Origin: Acidobacteriota bacterium
GTDB taxonomy: Bacteria; Acidobacteriota; Terriglobia; Terriglobales; Acidobacteriaceae
Assembly (NCBI GenBank): GCA_021809235.1
Contig: JAKBAG010000145.1
Coordinates: 1-7,844 of the forward strand
Reading direction: 5' to 3'
DNA: 7,844 nt
Position numbers and translations under genes: made by a program
The notes under the pieces: generated by a model
Databases searched by the model: none
Told to the model about the DNA's origin: nothing
What the model saw: the letters and a program-made list of their open reading frames with translations, nothing else
Part shown: positions 5,125 through 7,844 of the stretch, one piece after another
Layout of the letters: every line of letters starts with the position of its first letter
Numbering within the stretch: the stretch's first letter is position 1

Positions 5125-6303
5125 ATGCTGCGAATGGATACGGCCGGGGAATCCCACGGTGAGGCCCTGATAGCACTGCTTTCAGGACTTCCAGCGGGTG
5201 TTCCGATAGATCTGGAGTTCGTGAATCGTGAGTTGTGGCGCCGCCAGCAGGGCTTTGGGCGCGGTGGTCGCATGAAGATTGAAACCGACAAGGCGCATGT
5301 GCTCTCCGGAGTGCGACATGGCCGGTCCATTGGCTCGCCGATTGCGATTGAGATTGTGAATCGCGACTGGAGCAACTGGCAGGAAAAGCTGCCGGTGGAG
5401 ACTGGCGATCCGGAAAAGCACCAGGTGGTGGCTTCGCCTCGACCGGGACATGCTGACCTGCCGGGTGCGCTGAAGTATAACTTCACGGATGCGCGCTATG
5501 TACTGGAGCGGGCATCGGCGCGGGAGTCCACCTCGCGAGTGGCCGCTGGTGCCTTTGCCAAGCTGCTGCTGCGGCATCTGGGTATTGAGATTGCCAGCCA
5601 TGTGATTCGTGTGGGACGCGTAGCGCTGGAGCGCGAAGCCACCTGGGACGAAGTGGTGGCCGTCTCGCGCAAGGATGAGGTTCTGCTGAGCTGTGTGGAC
5701 GCGGAGACCGAGGCGCGGATGCGTGAAGAGGTCGCAGAGTGCGCACGGACGGGTGATACGGTCGGCGGCGTCTTCGAGGTTGTCGTTCACGGATTGCCGC
5801 CGGGCGTGGGCACCTATGCCAACTGGGATGAGCGACTGGACGGGCTGCTGGCCTGGGCTGTGATGAGTCTGCAGGCGGTCAAGGCCGTGGAGATTGGCCG
5901 CGGAGTGACGGCGGCGGAGAGCTTTGGCTCGGCTGTGCATGACGCTATCCACTACGGCGAGGCCGATGCCGGACGGGCTACGCGCTTCCTGCGCCATCAG
6001 AACAATGCCGGGGGAATAGAAGGCGGCATCTCCAATGGCGAGGACGTGATTGTGCGCGGCTATTTGAAACCGATCTCGACGCTGCGCAAGCCGCTGGCTT
6101 CCGTGCGGTTTGATACCCGCGAGGCAACGTCAGCCAGCTATGAGCGCTCGGATATCTGCGTGGTTCCTGCTGCTGGGGTGGCTGCTGAAGCTATGGTGGC
6201 CTTTGTGGTGGCGCAGCAGGTGCTGGGTAAATTTGGTGGGGATTCGGCGCTGGAGTTGAAGCGAAATTTTGACGGATACCTGGAACAGATTCGCCGCTAC
6301 TGA
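5125..6303 (+). CDS. aroC: Chorismate synthase
   Basis: 392 residues, normal length for the family. The enzyme uses reduced FMN to remove phosphate from 5-enolpyruvylshikimate-3-phosphate, the last cytoplasmic step to chorismate for aromatic amino acids, folate and quinones. The whole fold is recognisable: TAGESHG (6-12) with the catalytic His11, GRGGRMKIE (45-53), GVRHGRSIGSPIA (62-74), RPGHADLPGALKY (106-118), RASARESTSRVAAGA (129-143), GVGTY (227-231), NNAGGIEGGISNGE (293-306) and RSDICVVPAAGVAAEAM (341-357). The start at 5125 gives the family-typical MLR-TAGESHG beginning; upstream in-frame codons to 5005 overlap the EVE gene and are not conserved in character. The 37-nt gap behind EVE has no ribosome binding site, unusual among these neighbours. 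def follows 33 nt downstream. Confidence 0.98.
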   Translation: MLRMDTAGESHGEALIALLSGLPAGVPIDLEFVNRELWRRQQGFGRGGRMKIETDKAHVLSGVRHGRSIGSPIAIEIVNRDWSNWQEKLPVETGDPEKHQVVASPRPGHADLPGALKYNFTDARYVLERASARESTSRVAAGAFAKLLLRHLGIEIASHVIRVGRVALEREATWDEVVAVSRKDEVLLSCVDAETEARMREEVAECARTGDTVGGVFEVVVHGLPPGVGTYANWDERLDGLLAWAVMSLQAVKAVEIGRGVTAAESFGSAVHDAIHYGEADAGRATRFLRHQNNAGGIEGGISNGEDVIVRGYLKPISTLRKPLASVRFDTREATSASYERSDICVVPAAGVAAEAMVAFVVAQQVLGKFGGDSALELKRNFDGYLEQIRRY

Positions 6304-6311
6304 TTGCGGCG
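6292..6311 (+). other. GC-rich stem-loop across the aroC stop codon
   Basis: CGCCGC (6292-6297) and GCGGCG (6306-6311) form a perfect 6-bp stem with an 8-nt loop that contains the TGA stop of aroC. It is followed by an A-rich rather than T-rich stretch, so it is not a standard intrinsic terminator. It may affect mRNA stability or coupling to def, or be chance in GC-rich DNA. Confidence 0.3.
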
Positions 6312-6324
6312 TTGCCAAGAAAAC

Positions 6325-6330
6325 GGGAAG
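6325..6330 (+). promoter_or_regulatory. def: Ribosome binding site of def
   Basis: GGGAAG lies 6 nt before the ATG at 6337. It favours this start over an in-frame TTG at 6304, directly after the aroC stop, which has no such site. Confidence 0.5.
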
Positions 6331-6336
6331 TGCACC

Positions 6337-6846
6337 ATGATACTAACGATCCGAAAATATCCTGATCCTATACTGCAGAAGCCGGGCGAGCCGGTGGCGG
6401 TCTTTGACGATGCGTTACGCAGCTTTGTGGCAGACATGTTTGAGACGATGTATTCTGCGCAGGGCATTGGGCTGGCCGCTCCTCAGGTGGGGGACTCGCG
6501 CCGCATCACGGTGATCGACCTGAGCTGCGGCAAGGATCCGGCGCAGAAGATGGTGCTCGTGAATCCGGAGATTATCGAGCGCGAGGGCCGGATCTACGAA
6601 GAGGAAGGCTGCCTGAGCTTTCCGGAGATTCGGGAAAAAGTAGTGCGTGCAGCATATGTGAAGGTGCGCGCACAGGATGAGCATGGAAAGTGGTTTGAGG
6701 CAGAAGGCGAAGAGCTGCTCTCCCGCTGCATGCAGCACGAGATTGATCATCTGGACGGTGTGCTGTTCCTGTTTCGCATCAGCGGATTGAAACGCGACCT
6801 GGCCCTGCGCAAGATTCGCAAGCTGCAGCGGGCGGGTGAGTGGTGA
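6337..6846 (+). CDS. def: Peptide deformylase
   Basis: 169 residues, typical for a bacterial deformylase, a cytoplasmic metalloenzyme that removes the N-formyl group from new proteins at the ribosome exit. All three signature motifs are intact: GIGLAAPQ (43-50), EGCLS (90-94) and QHEIDHLDG (133-141). C92, H134 and H138 are the metal ligands and E135 the catalytic base. The N-terminus (MILTIRKYPDPIL) is typical of the family, which with the upstream GGGAAG fixes the start at 6337. The C-terminal tail (LKRDLALRKIRKLQ) is basic. Its stop overlaps the start of fmt, so the enzymes that add and remove the formyl group are made together, a very common bacterial pairing. Confidence 0.98.
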   Translation: MILTIRKYPDPILQKPGEPVAVFDDALRSFVADMFETMYSAQGIGLAAPQVGDSRRITVIDLSCGKDPAQKMVLVNPEIIEREGRIYEEEGCLSFPEIREKVVRAAYVKVRAQDEHGKWFEAEGEELLSRCMQHEIDHLDGVLFLFRISGLKRDLALRKIRKLQRAGEW

Positions 6847-7820
6847 AGCCGCTGCGGCTGGTCTTCTGCGGAACGCCGGAGTTTGCCGTACCCACGCTGC
6901 AGGCGCTGGTGGATGCCGGGCATGAAGTGGCAGCTGTACTGACCCAGCCGGATCGTCCGGTGGGACGCAGACAAGTGATGACTGCGCCAGCCGTGAAAGC
7001 GCGTGCGCTGGAGCTGGGACTGGCCGTCGATCAGCCGGAGACTATCCGTCGCAATGAACCGCTGCGTTCTCGTCTGGAAGCTCTGGCTCCGGATGCAATC
7101 GTGGTGGTGGCCTATGGACGGATTCTTCCGGAATGGATGCTGAAATTACCGCGGCTGGGATGCATCAATTTACACGCCTCACTGCTTCCCCGGCATCGTG
7201 GTGCGGCGCCGATCCAGTGGGCGCTTGCACTGGGTGACAGCGTGACGGGAAACACGACCATGCTGCTTGATGCTGGACTGGATACCGGGCCAATTCTGTT
7301 ACAGCAGACAGTGAAGCTGACAGAGGAGATGACATCACTCGATCTGTTTCCGCTGTTGGCTACGCGCGGCGCACCGCTGATGGTGGAGACGCTACAGGGA
7401 TTGGATGCAGGTTCGCTGCTGCCACAGGCGCAGGATGCAAGCCAGGCAACCCTGGCGCCACTGCTGACACGCGAGGATGGGCGCATGGACTTTGCGCAGC
7501 AGACAGCTACTGATATCTGGAATCGCTGGCGCGGCTTCCAGCCTTGGCCTGGCGTCTTCACCGTTTGGCAGGGACGCAAGCTGATCGTGCATCGACTGCG
7601 CCCGGCAGAACTGACGGAAGCAGCACAGCCAGGCGAGGTCCGTATTCTGGGGAGTGCAATAGGGCAGCAGCTGCTGGTGGCCTGCGCAGCTGGTAGTTGG
7701 CTGGAGATGGAAGAAGTGCAGATGGAAGGGCGTGGACGCGTGCGTACGGATGAGTTTCTGCGCGGTCTGCCGGATGCGTCCGCGGTTCGATTCGGCGGGG
7801 CAGCGCAGTCTGAGGCGTAA
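6843..7820 (+). CDS. fmt: Methionyl-tRNA formyltransferase
   Basis: 325 residues from the GTG at 6843. The enzyme transfers a formyl group from 10-formyl-tetrahydrofolate to methionyl initiator tRNA. The N-terminal catalytic domain (to about 205) has FCGTPEFA (8-15), QPDRPVGR (35-42), CINLHASLLPRHRGAAPIQW (107-126) and DAGLDTG (143-149); N109, H111 and D147 are the catalytic triad residues. The C-terminal tRNA-binding domain (about 205-312) follows, with RGFQPWPGVF (230-239) and a closing EFLRG (304-308). Two adjacent in-frame GTG codons (6840, 6843) are possible starts. The second gives the classic 4-bp GTGA overlap with the def stop and leaves 6 nt after the GGGCGGG purine-rich stretch; using the first would add one residue. 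Confidence 0.97.
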   Translation: MKPLRLVFCGTPEFAVPTLQALVDAGHEVAAVLTQPDRPVGRRQVMTAPAVKARALELGLAVDQPETIRRNEPLRSRLEALAPDAIVVVAYGRILPEWMLKLPRLGCINLHASLLPRHRGAAPIQWALALGDSVTGNTTMLLDAGLDTGPILLQQTVKLTEEMTSLDLFPLLATRGAPLMVETLQGLDAGSLLPQAQDASQATLAPLLTREDGRMDFAQQTATDIWNRWRGFQPWPGVFTVWQGRKLIVHRLRPAELTEAAQPGEVRILGSAIGQQLLVACAAGSWLEMEEVQMEGRGRVRTDEFLRGLPDASAVRFGGAAQSEA

Positions 7821-7822
7821 CG

Positions 7823-7844
7823 TTGGCCTACTCCGAACAATCCC
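7823..7844 (+). CDS. Possible start of the next gene, partial
   Basis: After the fmt stop, a TTG at 7823 opens a frame to the window end (seven codons, LAYSEQS if read literally, first residue Met). TGAGG at 7811-7815 sits 7 nt before it and could be its ribosome binding site. In many bacteria fmt is followed by the 16S rRNA cytosine methyltransferase rsmB, whose proteins often begin with a short polar lead, but seven residues cannot identify anything. The real start may lie beyond the window. Confidence 0.3.

Noticed and set aside
4605..5486. 293-codon minus-strand open frame opposite GH18, EVE and aroC
   Set aside because: It crosses three well-supported genes in antisense and has no domain-like pattern.
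5182..5997. 271-codon minus-strand open frame inside aroC
   Set aside because: Complement of a fully conserved chorismate synthase; composition typical of a shadow frame.
6304..6336. Earlier TTG start for def at 6304
   Set aside because: The extra 11 residues do not resemble deformylase N-termini, and the ATG at 6337 has both a ribosome binding site and the conserved beginning.
7801..7844. Terminator after fmt
   Set aside because: No stem-loop or T-run is visible in the remaining bases; a downstream gene seems to begin at once.

Overview
The window is gene-dense, GC-rich bacterial DNA with no mobile element, CRISPR array, rRNA or tRNA visible. Protein style, base composition and the aroC-def-fmt order suggest an Acidobacteriaceae-type soil acidobacterium. 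That is inference from sequence character, not a database result.

Layout: two gene groups diverge from a 170-bp intergenic region at 3453-3622. Leftward (minus strand) run a glucosamine-6-phosphate deaminase of the SIS/GlmS-isomerase type (NagB-II-like, 2310-3452) and a sugar-porter MFS transporter (628-2313), whose start overlaps the deaminase stop by 4 bp. After a 62-nt gap comes an exported TPR-repeat protein (1-565) that is cut by the window edge. Rightward (plus strand) run a secreted GH18 glycosidase (3623-4693), a small stand-alone EVE-domain protein (4707-5087), chorismate synthase aroC (5125-6303), peptide deformylase def (6337-6846) and methionyl-tRNA formyltransferase fmt (6843-7820). 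The last bases may hold the start of another gene.

How it may work together: the left half plus GH18 reads as an amino-sugar uptake and catabolism unit. A secreted GH18 enzyme would cut N-acetylglucosamine-containing polymer (chitin or peptidoglycan), a sugar/H+ symporter would import product, and the SIS protein would convert glucosamine-6-P to fructose-6-P and ammonia. The kinase and deacetylase needed to complete such a route are not in the window. The right half is housekeeping: aroC makes chorismate, while fmt and def add and remove the N-formyl group of initiator methionine.

The most notable observations are regulatory. The deaminase has a near-perfect sigma70 promoter (TTGACA-N17-AATAAT) whose -10 box lies only 8 nt before the ATG, so the mRNA should be leaderless. 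aroC has no Shine-Dalgarno and a TACAAT box also exactly 8 nt before its ATG. The divergent region carries four CAACA/TGTTG elements, one overlapping the deaminase promoter, which look like operator sites. I found no convincing wholly novel system; the leaderless pattern, the operator-like array and an 85-residue insertion in the transporter deserve the closest look.
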